Positions 35,365 through 43,847 of a stretch of 64,000 bases of DNA are shown here, piece by piece. The stretch comes from CAJINA01 sp964647585 (GTDB lineage Bacteria; Desulfobacterota; Desulfobacteria; Desulfobacterales; CAJINA01), in contig CAZYGG010000001.1 of NCBI GenBank assembly GCA_964647585.1, positions 62,001 to 126,000 on the forward strand. Direction: 5' to 3'. Every line of letters begins with the position of its first letter. Within the stretch, counting starts at the first letter, position 1. Under the pieces are notes generated by a model, which worked only from the letters and a program-made list of their open reading frames with translations, made no database searches and had not been told where the DNA came from. The position numbers and the translations under genes were made by a program.

Positions 35365-35871
35365 ATGGCCTATACCGTACTTATTGTTGACGATCAGGAG
35401 GAGATCCGGGACCTTCTCGAGGACGCGCTGATACGGGAGCACTACACCGTGGTAAGCGCTGAATCGGCCGAGCAGGCCCTGGCGGTGCTCGAATCTCACC
35501 GGGTGGATGTGGTGATGTCCGACGAGGTCATGCCGGGAATGGCCGGATCGGATTTCCTGGCCATTGTCCGTAAAAAATATCCGGAAACCATCCGGATGAT
35601 CCTCACCGGACGCGCTCACCTCGATTCCGCCGTAAAAGCAATCAACGAAGGTGAAGTCTACCGATTTTTTACCAAACCCTGCAGTGTGGTCGACCTGACA
35701 GTTTCTATCAAGCAGGGCCTTAACCAGAAAGCATTGGAAAAGGAAAACCGAAATCTTCTGCGTATGTTAAAGGAGAAAGATGCCTGCGAGGCATCCTTAA
35801 AAGAGGAACACCCGGAGATCTTTCAGGTAAAAAGAGACGCCAGTGGTGCCGTGATCATTGATGAGGATTGA
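35365..35871 (+). CDS. Response regulator receiver protein
   Basis: A 168-residue protein: receiver domain (1-120) with DDQ near the start, phospho-acceptor D53 in MSDEVMPG, T77 and K100, followed by a coiled-coil tail of about 45 residues and no DNA-binding domain. The SDEVMPGM segment resembles the RpfG/HD-GYP group of receivers, but no HD domain is attached. The start at 35365 is chosen because the seven codons before it come from the repeat at 35259-35348. It probably acts by contact, like CheY. Confidence 0.88.
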   Translation: MAYTVLIVDDQEEIRDLLEDALIREHYTVVSAESAEQALAVLESHRVDVVMSDEVMPGMAGSDFLAIVRKKYPETIRMILTGRAHLDSAVKAINEGEVYRFFTKPCSVVDLTVSIKQGLNQKALEKENRNLLRMLKEKDACEASLKEEHPEIFQVKRDASGAVIIDED

Positions 35872-35901
35872 TATGAATTCGAAAAAGCCCCGAATTCATA
35901 T
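35871..35901 (+). terminator. Hairpin at the receiver gene stop codon
   Basis: A perfect 11-bp stem (ATATGAATTCG at 35871-35881 with CGAATTCATAT at 35891-35901) with a 9-base loop, starting at the last base of TGA. No T run follows. Confidence 0.45.
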
Positions 35902-36407
35902 ATAAACGGAGGCGTCTACCAGAATCAATGATCTGACCCCATTTTATCAAGGTTCCCATCCGATTTTAGTTTCCCACGCAGTTTCTTAAACAGTAAATTT
36001 AGTTTTCCACTTCTTTTCAAAGCGCTGCCAATCTTTTTTATTGCAGTTTCCACTGTCACGAAAATACCGAATTCGTTGATAAAGCGGAAATTTACTGATA
36101 TATTATTGGGAACTATCAAGAATCGGTTGAAACCGTGTAGAGCATCCTGGCCCAGAGGGCCAGGCTTTGGGTTGCCCCTTAAAGGGGCTTACAACCCAAA
36201 ACTGATGAGTGTGAAGTGACTAAAGTTAATGCGTCGCTACGCTTCACTGATTTTATCAAACTGGCAGGATTCCTTAACTTTAGTTCACTTCAAACTTTAG
36301 TTCACTTTAGGCACTCGCCTCAAATTTTCACGGCGTAGCCAATTGTCTCTGACCTGGCCCTGAGGACCAGGTTTTTAAGGGCTGAATAAATTGTGCAGGG
36401 TTCTCGG
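35872..36407 (+). other. Long intergenic region upstream of the minor pilin operon
   Basis: 536 bp without a credible gene. In order it holds the stop-codon hairpin, about 230 bp of ordinary AT-rich sequence, and a full 254-bp copy of leader element L ending 17 bp before the first prepilin gene. I found no convincing -35/-10 pair; the promoter may lie inside the element. Confidence 0.65.
36137..36390 (+). repeat. Leader element L, full copy upstream of minor pilins
   Basis: About 254 bp. The left end is GTAGAGCATCCTGGCCCAGA, then GGGCCAGG and a TTGGGTTG...CAACCCAA stem. The middle repeats AAGTGACTAAAGTTAA and AACTTTAGTTCACTT, and the right end is CCTGGCCCTGAGGACCAGG with TTTTTAAGGGCTGAATAAA. 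An inverted full copy lies at 61081-61340, also directly upstream of a gene. No open frame spans it, so it may be a non-coding mobile or regulatory element. Confidence 0.8.
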
Positions 36408-36896
36408 ATGAAAGAGCAAGGCGTCTCACTGGTGGAAATGATTTCGGTCCTGCTTATCATGGCAATTGTTGCCGGCGTGATCATCAGCCGTGTCGCCGGC
36501 CTGGACGACTTGGAATTGGCCGCAAAAGTGAATTCAATTCGAAATCATATCCGCTATACCCAGATAATGGCCATGAAACGCAACGATATGACCTGGGGTA
36601 TAAGGTGTGACGGAACGCACTACTGGGTATTTAAAACAAATCCTCCCGCACCTCCAACAACAACTTGGGATGATGTATCGAAAGACACGAACAACATGGT
36701 CTACCTGCCAGGCAACCAGGATAAGCAAATATCCATAACCGAAATGGACGCATTCGCTCTCTATTTCGACCGATTCGGTATACCGTATATCTATAATGGC
36801 ACTGACCTCGAGTCGCATCCTGCCACCGGTATTCCACCTATTAATATCGGGTCCAAACACCTAACCGTAACAGAGGAAACAGGTTTTGTAGAATGA
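36408..36896 (+). CDS. Minor pilin, FimU/GspH-like
   Basis: A 162-residue prepilin. The short leader MKEQG is cut before VSLVE; Glu5 of the mature protein is present and is followed by a hydrophobic helix to about residue 30. The C-terminal part is a small beta-rich head. The ATG at 36408 is chosen over the GTG at 36393 because it gives a normal leader. The next gene overlaps by 4 bp. By order it is the first of a FimU-PilV-PilW-PilX-like set that primes the pilus tip. Confidence 0.85.
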   Translation: MKEQGVSLVEMISVLLIMAIVAGVIISRVAGLDDLELAAKVNSIRNHIRYTQIMAMKRNDMTWGIRCDGTHYWVFKTNPPAPPTTTWDDVSKDTNNMVYLPGNQDKQISITEMDAFALYFDRFGIPYIYNGTDLESHPATGIPPINIGSKHLTVTEETGFVE

Positions 36897-37348
36897 GACC
36901 CAGAACACAGATACTCTCTGCGGACAATGGTTTTACGCTCATAGAGATCATTGTGACCATTATTCTCGGGTCCATTTTAGCGGCTGTCATGTTTCAATTT
37001 ATGGGCACCGCTTTGACGGGCAGTTCCGGCCCCGTGGAAATAGTACGGGATAGTTCGGATATGGAAGTACTGATGGAGGAGATCATCTCAGCATATGTAA
37101 AAGAGATAAATGATACCACGGCCGATCCAACAGACGCTTTGGACACGATCGTAACCAATTATGGGACCAACAGCAATGTAAACCTTTCATATATCAGGTT
37201 TGACGCGAGTAGTGGCGCTGAAGAGAACCTGGGGCTGGGAACGGAAACGAATACATTAAAGGTAACGGTGCAATCAGCCGGGCACAAACTTGTTACCATT
37301 CTAACGAACAGCCGGGTCGAGCCTGATGACCCGGTGAGCAAATTTTAG
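36893..37348 (+). CDS. Minor pilin, PilV/GspI-like
   Basis: A 151-residue prepilin with leader MRPRTQILSADNG cut before FTLIE, then a hydrophobic helix (about 14-38) and a small head rich in Thr and Asp. Glu5 is kept. ATG overlaps the previous stop (ATGA), so coupling is likely, and the following prepilin starts 6 bp downstream. Assignment within the minor pilin types is by gene order and size only. Confidence 0.82.
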   Translation: MRPRTQILSADNGFTLIEIIVTIILGSILAAVMFQFMGTALTGSSGPVEIVRDSSDMEVLMEEIISAYVKEINDTTADPTDALDTIVTNYGTNSNVNLSYIRFDASSGAEENLGLGTETNTLKVTVQSAGHKLVTILTNSRVEPDDPVSKF

Positions 37349-37354
37349 GAAAAG

Positions 37355-37855
37355 ATGAAACAGGAAACCGGTTTTACACTTATTGAGGTCGTCGCGTCGC
37401 TTGTCATTGTCGGCATCCTTGCCGTCTTTTCAAGCCTATTTCTGTTGGTCGGCCTGGAAGGTTATGAATTTACCCGGAAAGCAGCCGCTGCGGCTATGGA
37501 TGCGGAAGTCGCCCTAAACCGTCTCAGCCTCGAGTTGAAAACAATCAGCACCATACCATCCGCACCCGACACGAATTCCCTATCGTATACCAGTTCGGAT
37601 GAAACCCTGGCCAGCACCGCCAGGATGATCAAGTTCGCTTCGGACAATCTCTATCTCAATGTAGATGGCAGCGATTACGTACTGATTAAAGACGTGTCCA
37701 ACCCCGTGCTCTCCGTAGAAGACGACCTCGATCTTGATGGTGACGGCAAGAACGAAGTGGCCTATATAACCGTTGGGTTCACGCTTGGCAATATGCCGCC
37801 TTTCCAGACGCGGGTTTACCCTCGCAATATGGTTGATGCGTCATATTTACCCTAA
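37355..37855 (+). CDS. Minor pilin, PilW/GspJ-like
   Basis: A 166-residue prepilin: leader MKQETG cut before FTLIE, hydrophobic helix to about residue 30, then a head domain with an EDDLDLDGDGKNE stretch that could bind calcium. Calcium sites of this kind are known in some pseudopilins. It sits between the PilV-like gene and the large PilX fusion gene in a tight operon. Confidence 0.82.
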   Translation: MKQETGFTLIEVVASLVIVGILAVFSSLFLLVGLEGYEFTRKAAAAAMDAEVALNRLSLELKTISTIPSAPDTNSLSYTSSDETLASTARMIKFASDNLYLNVDGSDYVLIKDVSNPVLSVEDDLDLDGDGKNEVAYITVGFTLGNMPPFQTRVYPRNMVDASYLP

Positions 37856-37870
37856 AATTTTATCTTTTAT

Positions 37871-40800
37871 ATGTGGAACCTATATAAAAATATTTTTTCG
37901 GCCCCCACCGAATGCGGCGTTCCTACCGCGGACTCGAATCAGTCCGGCAGCATCCTGATCTATATCGTGGTAGTCATGCTGATTTTCGGTTTCCTGGGCG
38001 CGGGTATGGTATCCATGTTCACCTCCTCCACCATGATGAGTTCCGGGGTTGCCAACTATTCCCGGAACGCCGCCTACCTGGCCGAGGCGGCGATGCGGTA
38101 CGCCACCAGTGAACTGAGAAACGAGGGTTATAATACCAGTACCATTGAGGCTTTGAACGGCGCAACAAACGACAAAACGTTTACACTGGGTGACGATGGC
38201 AACTTCCAGGTCAACGTTTTTGGCAAATGGTTTAAAGCTACTGGTCTGGATTACGATGAAACTCTGGGCGGCACCATTTCTTTGACCGTTCCTGAAGGAA
38301 AAATTCCAGAGGGTTTCTCTATTCCAGCCGGCGCCTATTTAGTCAACTTGGAATCATATCGGGATTCTGTTTTATTCGGTGGCTCACCAGACACAAAATA
38401 TTGGGCCCAGATCTCAACCTCACCAGATTTAAACGAAGGCGACACTGACTTTACACTCGACCTGAATGACGATTTTCAAGCAGATGTATCCCAGGGGCAC
38501 AAGCTGCTAATATCTGTAAAACCAACCGCAACTGTCACGATAGGCCCCGGGGATGCCGAATTAACAGTAGGAGATGAGGCCTGGAATTTCTATCCCCCCG
38601 ACAAAGGTTCAATCTACCTGGTCAGCACGGATACAGGCACAATTCACGAGTATTACTACGAAGATATGGTGCAAGGTTCAACCAAGCTGAACTTGGTAAA
38701 CCTGCCCGGGGCTATAGAATTCAAGAACACGGATTTTGTAATATTATCTAATCATAACCATTCTATTAGCACCACGGGTAACAGCGGCACTTCAATTTCC
38801 GGCGGCATGCGGGAAATTGCCATGAACTTTGCACAGAACGTTGAAAACCCCCAGATTATAGCGCCCCCGGCCGAAGATATTGCGGCTGATGTGGATCCTG
38901 AGGCCGTCCTGGAGGGCATGGGGACAGTTGGCGAATCCGATACCGGCGCTGTTGACGTGAATACCGGCACCGGTGAAATCACGCTTGGCGGCGGGGTGCC
39001 AAGCGCGAGCGGCGCCGTATTCTTCGGCGGGGATGTCTCCCTTGGGGGATCTTCGGTCTGCTCGGGCGGCAAGTGCCTGTTTGGCGCAGGCGTGCGCGCT
39101 TCTTTCGTGCTGACATACAACGGCACCGCCGACGGGTTTACCTTTGCCGTCATCAACGGCGCTGACAACGTACTGGGGACCGCCGGTGATGAGGGCGGGC
39201 AGATGGGTTACGCGGGATCCGGGATAGGTGGGGGCCTCCAGCCGCCTAAAATGGCGCTTGAGTTCGACACCTGGGTCAATGCCGGCCACGATGACCCGGA
39301 TTTAGGCACGTCCCACCGGGATGTCCTGCAGTATGTCTTCTGGGGGGATGGACAGGCCGACCTGGATGATGACAATACCCATGATACGGGTGGTGCTGGT
39401 CGAAAATGGCGCTATAAAGATGCCAGCTACGCGGACGAGGTGAAAACGAAACCGGCTTTGAACAGCGACGAAACCGCCCTGTATTTTAGCAGTAAAAACG
39501 GTTATGTGCACGAGCTCGACCCGGAAACAGGTGTTCCCCCGGCTGTCACCGGATTCCCTCTCTGGCTTTATGGCGATACCGAGTCATCACCGGCATGGGA
39601 TTCAGACGGATATATTTTTATTGGCGGTGATGATAACTATTTTAATGCGATCACACCGACCGGCGGTTTTGATTGGTATGCGAATACGTCCGCGGCTATC
39701 AAATCTTCACCGGTGATTGATGACGACAATCAGGTTGTCTATTTCGGTAATGACGACGGATATTTCTACGCTTACAACAACAGCGGTCCCCCCATCGAAT
39801 GGACTCATAATTTAGCGGATGACGGCTTGGCCTGGGCGAATATCAGGGGCACACCCGCCTTGAGTCCGGACAAATTAACTGTCTATTTTGCAACCGAGGA
39901 TACCTACAATAACAGGAGCAGCGATTATTTATTCGCGCTCAAAACATCGGATGGATCGTTGCGATGGAAACTGGCCCTGGACGGGGACTGTTTTTCTTCG
40001 CCAACGGTAGCAGATGACGGAACTATCTATATCGGGGGTGACGGTGGCTCATTTGAAGGGCTTCTGTTTGCTGTAAACCCGGACGGCAGCGAGAAATGGC
40101 GTTACACTTTTTCTCCCAATAACGCTCGATCCAAGCCGGCCATAGACCCGGAGGACGGCACGATCTACATCGGAAATGATGACGATCACCTTTACGCCAT
40201 CACGGATAACGAGTCTGAAGGCATCCTCAAGTGGCGTTTTCATACTTTAGATGATGATGGATCCCCGCTTGGAGAAAATGTCAGAGGCGGACCCACCGTC
40301 CACGCTGACGGCACCATCTGGTTCGGTTCGAATAACAATCGGCTCTATGTGGTTGACGGCGACGGACTTCTGATTGACAAGTTTGATCTCTCCGGCGATG
40401 TCCTCTCCTCCCCCACCCAGGGAACCGATGGCACGGTCTATGTGGGTTCCCGGGATCACTATCTTTACGCGTACAAAGCGACCTGCAATCCCGGCAATAT
40501 CAAAACCCGGGTTTTCTCGTACGATGACCTTTTGCCAGGTGATGCGGCCCCGGACGTGGATCCTGCTGACGGAAATCCGGATGTGGTCTCTGCCGACAAC
40601 TGGCTCAACAGCGGTCCCTGGGCCGTGCGCATTGAAATTGACCGCAGTGAAACCGTCAATGACCGGGACCGGTACGAATATACCCTGAGCACGTGGATTC
40701 GCCAGTGCCAGAATGCGAACTGCAGCGACATTACCCCTACTTATTTCGCCGACACACGCATTGATTATAATGCCAGGGAACCGCACCTTGTGCAGACCGT

Positions 40801-40960
40801 TGAACTCTGTGCCGCCGATCACGCCGATTTCAACAGGTTCCTCTACGGGTTTACCCAGGGCACCGGCGGCGAAACCCAGACGGTGGTAATCGACAACCTC
40901 AATCTTGGTTTTATCCGTCCGGGTGACGCCGTCATCACCAGTGACCCGAACTGGCAATAG
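37871..40960 (+). CDS. PilX/MshP-like minor pilin fused to a lectin-like domain holding a beta-propeller
   Basis: A 1029-residue protein. A long leader (to about residue 26, ending QSG) precedes SILIYIVVVMLIFGFLG, the PilX-type N-terminal helix; mature residue 5 is Tyr, not Glu. A head region (50-370) follows. Residues about 372-505 look like a bacterial L-type lectin half: SFVLTYNGTADGFTFAV and the E464-F-D-T-W468 motif. Residues about 505-870 are PQQ-like propeller repeats (GTIYIGG, GTVYVGS). Residues about 873-1022 resume lectin-like sequence ending YGFTQGTGG (992-1000). It probably sits at the pilus tip as an adhesin. Confidence 0.85.
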   Translation: MWNLYKNIFSAPTECGVPTADSNQSGSILIYIVVVMLIFGFLGAGMVSMFTSSTMMSSGVANYSRNAAYLAEAAMRYATSELRNEGYNTSTIEALNGATNDKTFTLGDDGNFQVNVFGKWFKATGLDYDETLGGTISLTVPEGKIPEGFSIPAGAYLVNLESYRDSVLFGGSPDTKYWAQISTSPDLNEGDTDFTLDLNDDFQADVSQGHKLLISVKPTATVTIGPGDAELTVGDEAWNFYPPDKGSIYLVSTDTGTIHEYYYEDMVQGSTKLNLVNLPGAIEFKNTDFVILSNHNHSISTTGNSGTSISGGMREIAMNFAQNVENPQIIAPPAEDIAADVDPEAVLEGMGTVGESDTGAVDVNTGTGEITLGGGVPSASGAVFFGGDVSLGGSSVCSGGKCLFGAGVRASFVLTYNGTADGFTFAVINGADNVLGTAGDEGGQMGYAGSGIGGGLQPPKMALEFDTWVNAGHDDPDLGTSHRDVLQYVFWGDGQADLDDDNTHDTGGAGRKWRYKDASYADEVKTKPALNSDETALYFSSKNGYVHELDPETGVPPAVTGFPLWLYGDTESSPAWDSDGYIFIGGDDNYFNAITPTGGFDWYANTSAAIKSSPVIDDDNQVVYFGNDDGYFYAYNNSGPPIEWTHNLADDGLAWANIRGTPALSPDKLTVYFATEDTYNNRSSDYLFALKTSDGSLRWKLALDGDCFSSPTVADDGTIYIGGDGGSFEGLLFAVNPDGSEKWRYTFSPNNARSKPAIDPEDGTIYIGNDDDHLYAITDNESEGILKWRFHTLDDDGSPLGENVRGGPTVHADGTIWFGSNNNRLYVVDGDGLLIDKFDLSGDVLSSPTQGTDGTVYVGSRDHYLYAYKATCNPGNIKTRVFSYDDLLPGDAAPDVDPADGNPDVVSADNWLNSGPWAVRIEIDRSETVNDRDRYEYTLSTWIRQCQNANCSDITPTYFADTRIDYNAREPHLVQTVELCAADHADFNRFLYGFTQGTGGETQTVVIDNLNLGFIRPGDAVITSDPNWQ

Positions 40961-40966
40961 GCTGGC

Positions 40967-43039
40967 ATGCGTAAAATTATAAATGTTTGCAGACAGCCTC
41001 CCATAAGCGCACCGCCGATTGCATGCCGTTATTTTTTTACCATGGCCGCCCTGCTGGTGGCCCTTCTGATCATCTACTGGCCTGGTTTCTCAGGTGACTG
41101 GTACCTGGACGATTTTGGCAATATTCATGAAAATCCGAATGTCCACCTGACATCGCTGAACCCGGGTGAGATTGCCAAAAGTTTTTACGGCATGGACCGG
41201 ACCCACAGCCGGTTCAACCGCCCCCTTTCCTATTTATCACTGGCCCTGAATTACTATTGCGGGGGTACGCATCCGTTCGGCTACCATGCCGTCAATTTTC
41301 TAGTTCACTACACCACGGCCGTTTTTCTTTTTCTCCTCACCCTGAATATATTGAAGCTACCGGTCTTCAATGGGAAATATGACAAGGCGGCCTACGCCAT
41401 CGCCCTGCTCTCTTCTTTTCTATGGGCGACCCATCCAATTCAGGTGAACGCGGTCACCTATATCGTCCAACGCATGGCTTCCCTGGCAGGCATGTTTACG
41501 GTCCTTTCGCTTTATTGCTATGTAAAAGCCCGGACAACCCGGCAACCGGTGGATCGCGGTCCCTTTCCTTATGGCTGGTATGCAGCCTGCCTTATCGCCG
41601 GGGCCGGTGCCATAGCCAGCAAACAAAACGCGGCCATGCTCCCTTTCAGCATTCTCCTTCTGGAGATCCTGCTGATTCGAACAGACCCGCATTCCCGGCA
41701 GACGCATCAGGTGCTCAAGATCCTGATACCACCGGCGGTGATTTTTCTTCTCTTAGTCGTCTTTCTCGGCGGTCTGACAGCCTTTCAATCCGGTTACGAT
41801 TCGCGGCCATTTACCATGGCTGAAAGGCTCTTGACCCAACCGCGGGTTATCTTGTTTTACATTGGTCAGCTGCTGTATCCATCCGGAGCGACTTTTGCAC
41901 TCCTGCATGATATCCGGGTTTCAACATCCGCCTTCTCACCCTGGACGACGCTCCCGGCTATCCTGCTAATAGTCGTAATCATCGGTACGGGCCTGCGGTT
42001 ACATCGTAAATGGCCTCTTTTCGCATTCTGCACCCTTTTTTTCTTTTTAAACCACGCCATAGAAGGCTCATTCATCCCTCTCGAACTCATCTTTGAACAT
42101 CGCAATTATCTGCCGTCGCTTTTCTTTTTCCTTCTGCCCGCAATTGGCTTCCTCAAAATAATCGACTATTTTTCATATTCTCTCTTTTTACGAAACCTGG
42201 CTGCTTTCGGCGCCATTGTGTGGATCATCGGCCAGGTGCATACGACCTACCGGCAGAATTTACTTTACACGCATCCAGTGGCCTTCTGGATGAACAATGT
42301 CAGCCTTTACCCGAACCTGCATCGACCCCGGCATAACCTGGCCAGGACATTGTTTATCTACGGACAGGAAGATGAAGCTGAAAAACAGATGTATCAATCC
42401 CTGGATGGCAAAAGCAGCGCCCGCATCCACCAGAAATATATGACGAACTACAACCTGGCCGTATACTACCTGTATCAACAGCAATATCGACAGGCTCTGG
42501 AACAGTTTGCTTCCATTTTAGAAGCAAATCCCCATGACGCCCGGACACTTCAAAAGGTAGCCGAGCTACACCTGGAAACAGATCATGAAGAAAAAGCCCT
42601 GCTTATCATTAATAAGGCTTTAGACCATCATCCGCTTTCTTCTTCGCTGCACATCGTAAGAGGCTTTGTCATGCTTTCACTGGGCAACATTGATGCCGCG
42701 TTTAAAGAAGCCGCCCGGGCGGAAAATCTGAAGCATAATAAATTGGCGGTAGCCTACCTTCGCGGTGAAGGCCATCGGTTGCAAGGTGACCTTGATAACG
42801 CTGTAGAATATTTTGAAAAAATAAGGTCGTCGGGTACTGACCATTACGCGGCCCTGCTTGCCCTGGTAGAACTATATTACCTGCGAGGGAATTCTGCCCG
42901 CGTGGATCAAACCCTGTCTGAACTGGGTAAAGTTACTGCCGGAAGGAATTTTGGTGATATTCTGGCAACTTATAATCTGCGCTGGAATTATGTTGGTAAA
43001 AAACGTATGGAAAATATTGTGGCTGCGGTGCAAAGATAA
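40967..43039 (+). CDS. GT-C type membrane glycosyltransferase-like protein with TPR tail (TMTC-like)
   Basis: A 690-residue polytopic membrane protein. After the first helix, WYLDDFGNIHENPNV gives the paired-Asp motif of GT-C transferases in the first outer loop; RPLSYLSLALN and GYHAVNFLVHY follow as in TMTC-like proteins. About ten membrane helices end near residue 430, and several TPR repeats fill 440-680. TMTC relatives are protein O-mannosyltransferases. It starts 6 bp after the PilX fusion, so glycosylation of a pilin is a sensible guess. Confidence 0.75.
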   Translation: MRKIINVCRQPPISAPPIACRYFFTMAALLVALLIIYWPGFSGDWYLDDFGNIHENPNVHLTSLNPGEIAKSFYGMDRTHSRFNRPLSYLSLALNYYCGGTHPFGYHAVNFLVHYTTAVFLFLLTLNILKLPVFNGKYDKAAYAIALLSSFLWATHPIQVNAVTYIVQRMASLAGMFTVLSLYCYVKARTTRQPVDRGPFPYGWYAACLIAGAGAIASKQNAAMLPFSILLLEILLIRTDPHSRQTHQVLKILIPPAVIFLLLVVFLGGLTAFQSGYDSRPFTMAERLLTQPRVILFYIGQLLYPSGATFALLHDIRVSTSAFSPWTTLPAILLIVVIIGTGLRLHRKWPLFAFCTLFFFLNHAIEGSFIPLELIFEHRNYLPSLFFFLLPAIGFLKIIDYFSYSLFLRNLAAFGAIVWIIGQVHTTYRQNLLYTHPVAFWMNNVSLYPNLHRPRHNLARTLFIYGQEDEAEKQMYQSLDGKSSARIHQKYMTNYNLAVYYLYQQQYRQALEQFASILEANPHDARTLQKVAELHLETDHEEKALLIINKALDHHPLSSSLHIVRGFVMLSLGNIDAAFKEAARAENLKHNKLAVAYLRGEGHRLQGDLDNAVEYFEKIRSSGTDHYAALLALVELYYLRGNSARVDQTLSELGKVTAGRNFGDILATYNLRWNYVGKKRMENIVAAVQR

Positions 43040-43072
43040 AATAAATTTACAGTTTTTTTGTACTTTGCACAC

Positions 43073-43105
43073 AAAAAAAGAGGGGTGCTCGCCAGAAGCA
43101 CCCCT
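43073..43105 (-). terminator. Intrinsic terminator of the major pilin gene
   Basis: A 9-bp stem (43081-43089 with 43097-43105) and a 7-base loop. Read on the minus strand, a run of seven T follows the stem. It lies 9 bp after the pilin stop codon. The convergent plus-strand gene ends at 43039. Confidence 0.85.
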
Positions 43106-43113
43106 TCTAAAGA

Positions 43114-43527
43114 TTAATTATCGTATCGGGGCAAATCAATTCTTTGATTCGTGTAAACTACGTTTGGAGTGATCTTCGTGTAGGTAATATCCATTTCGAG
43201 ATAACCTCCCGTTTTCGAAATATCAACAGCATCCCAATTGGATACGGTAAAATCATCCCCTAAATTAGTACCAATATCCCCATTCGCTGTCGCCCAGTTC
43301 ATACCAGCCCAGGTGGTACCTGATAAGAGTTGTTCAGCAAAATATTGGTTAACCCGCACCTTCATTTCAGACATGGCCGTGTAGACAGCCTTTTCCCTGG
43401 CTTTCGTTTGCAGATCGAAAAACTTCGGCACAGCAACAGCTGCCAGGATACCCATGATCACCAGAACTGCGATAATTTCGATCAGGGTGAAACCACCCTC
43501 ATCCTTTAAAAGATATTTCTTCCTCAT
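43114..43527 (-). CDS. Major type IV pilin (PilA/MshA-like)
   Basis: A 137-residue prepilin: leader of 12 residues ending EGG, cut before FTLIE with Glu5 kept, then the standard N-terminal helix with P22. The head of about 75 residues has no cysteine, so no disulfide loop. The ATG at 43527 has GGAGG 8 bp upstream; a longer frame to 43578 lacks these features. A strong terminator, a long leader and its own candidate sigma54 promoter suggest a single, highly expressed transcript. Confidence 0.93.
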   Translation of the reverse strand: MRKKYLLKDEGGFTLIEIIAVLVIMGILAAVAVPKFFDLQTKAREKAVYTAMSEMKVRVNQYFAEQLLSGTTWAGMNWATANGDIGTNLGDDFTVSNWDAVDISKTGGYLEMDITYTKITPNVVYTNQRIDLPRYDN

Positions 43528-43655
43528 TTTTCTATCCTCCATTCCTGGATAATGATGAATACTGGCCGACTTAGTCATTTTAGTTGAGGAATCTTTGGCA
43601 ATTCCAGTAAATTAAACAGGGTGATTAATAATTTTACATGTTACGAGTTATGAAA

Positions 43656-43670
43656 GCAATATACATGCCG
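43656..43670 (-). promoter_or_regulatory. Candidate sigma54 promoter of the major pilin gene
   Basis: On the minus strand CGGCAT-GTATA-TTGC: the GG (complement of 43668-43669) and GC (complement of 43656-43657) are exactly 10 bp apart, as in -24/-12 promoters. The start would be near 43644, giving a leader of about 117 bases. A sigma54 activator gene begins the next minus-strand frame upstream. Confidence 0.55.
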
Positions 43671-43697
43671 ACATTGCCAAGAGAGCCCCCGGATCAG

Positions 43698-43710
43698 GCA
43701 AAAGTTTTGC
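43698..43710. promoter_or_regulatory. 13-bp palindrome upstream of the sigma54 promoter
   Basis: GCAAAA-G-TTTTGC, symmetric about the central base, some 55-65 bp upstream of the predicted pilin start. It could be half of an enhancer site for the neighbouring activator; only one copy was found. Confidence 0.35.
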
Positions 43711-43847
43711 TTTTATAGCCTATATTTCGCGATTCTACAAGAATTGTTCAAAATTTGGCGTACTGACCTTTTAATCCTTGTATTTATTGAACATTGTTCT
43801 ATGACCAGAAAAACGCCGTCTCTACATTATTTGTAGGGTTTTCTCCA

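Noticed and set aside
43114..43578. A longer 154-codon start for the major pilin
   Set aside because: The ATG at 43527 has GGAGG at the right distance and gives a normal prepilin leader; the extra 17 residues do not.
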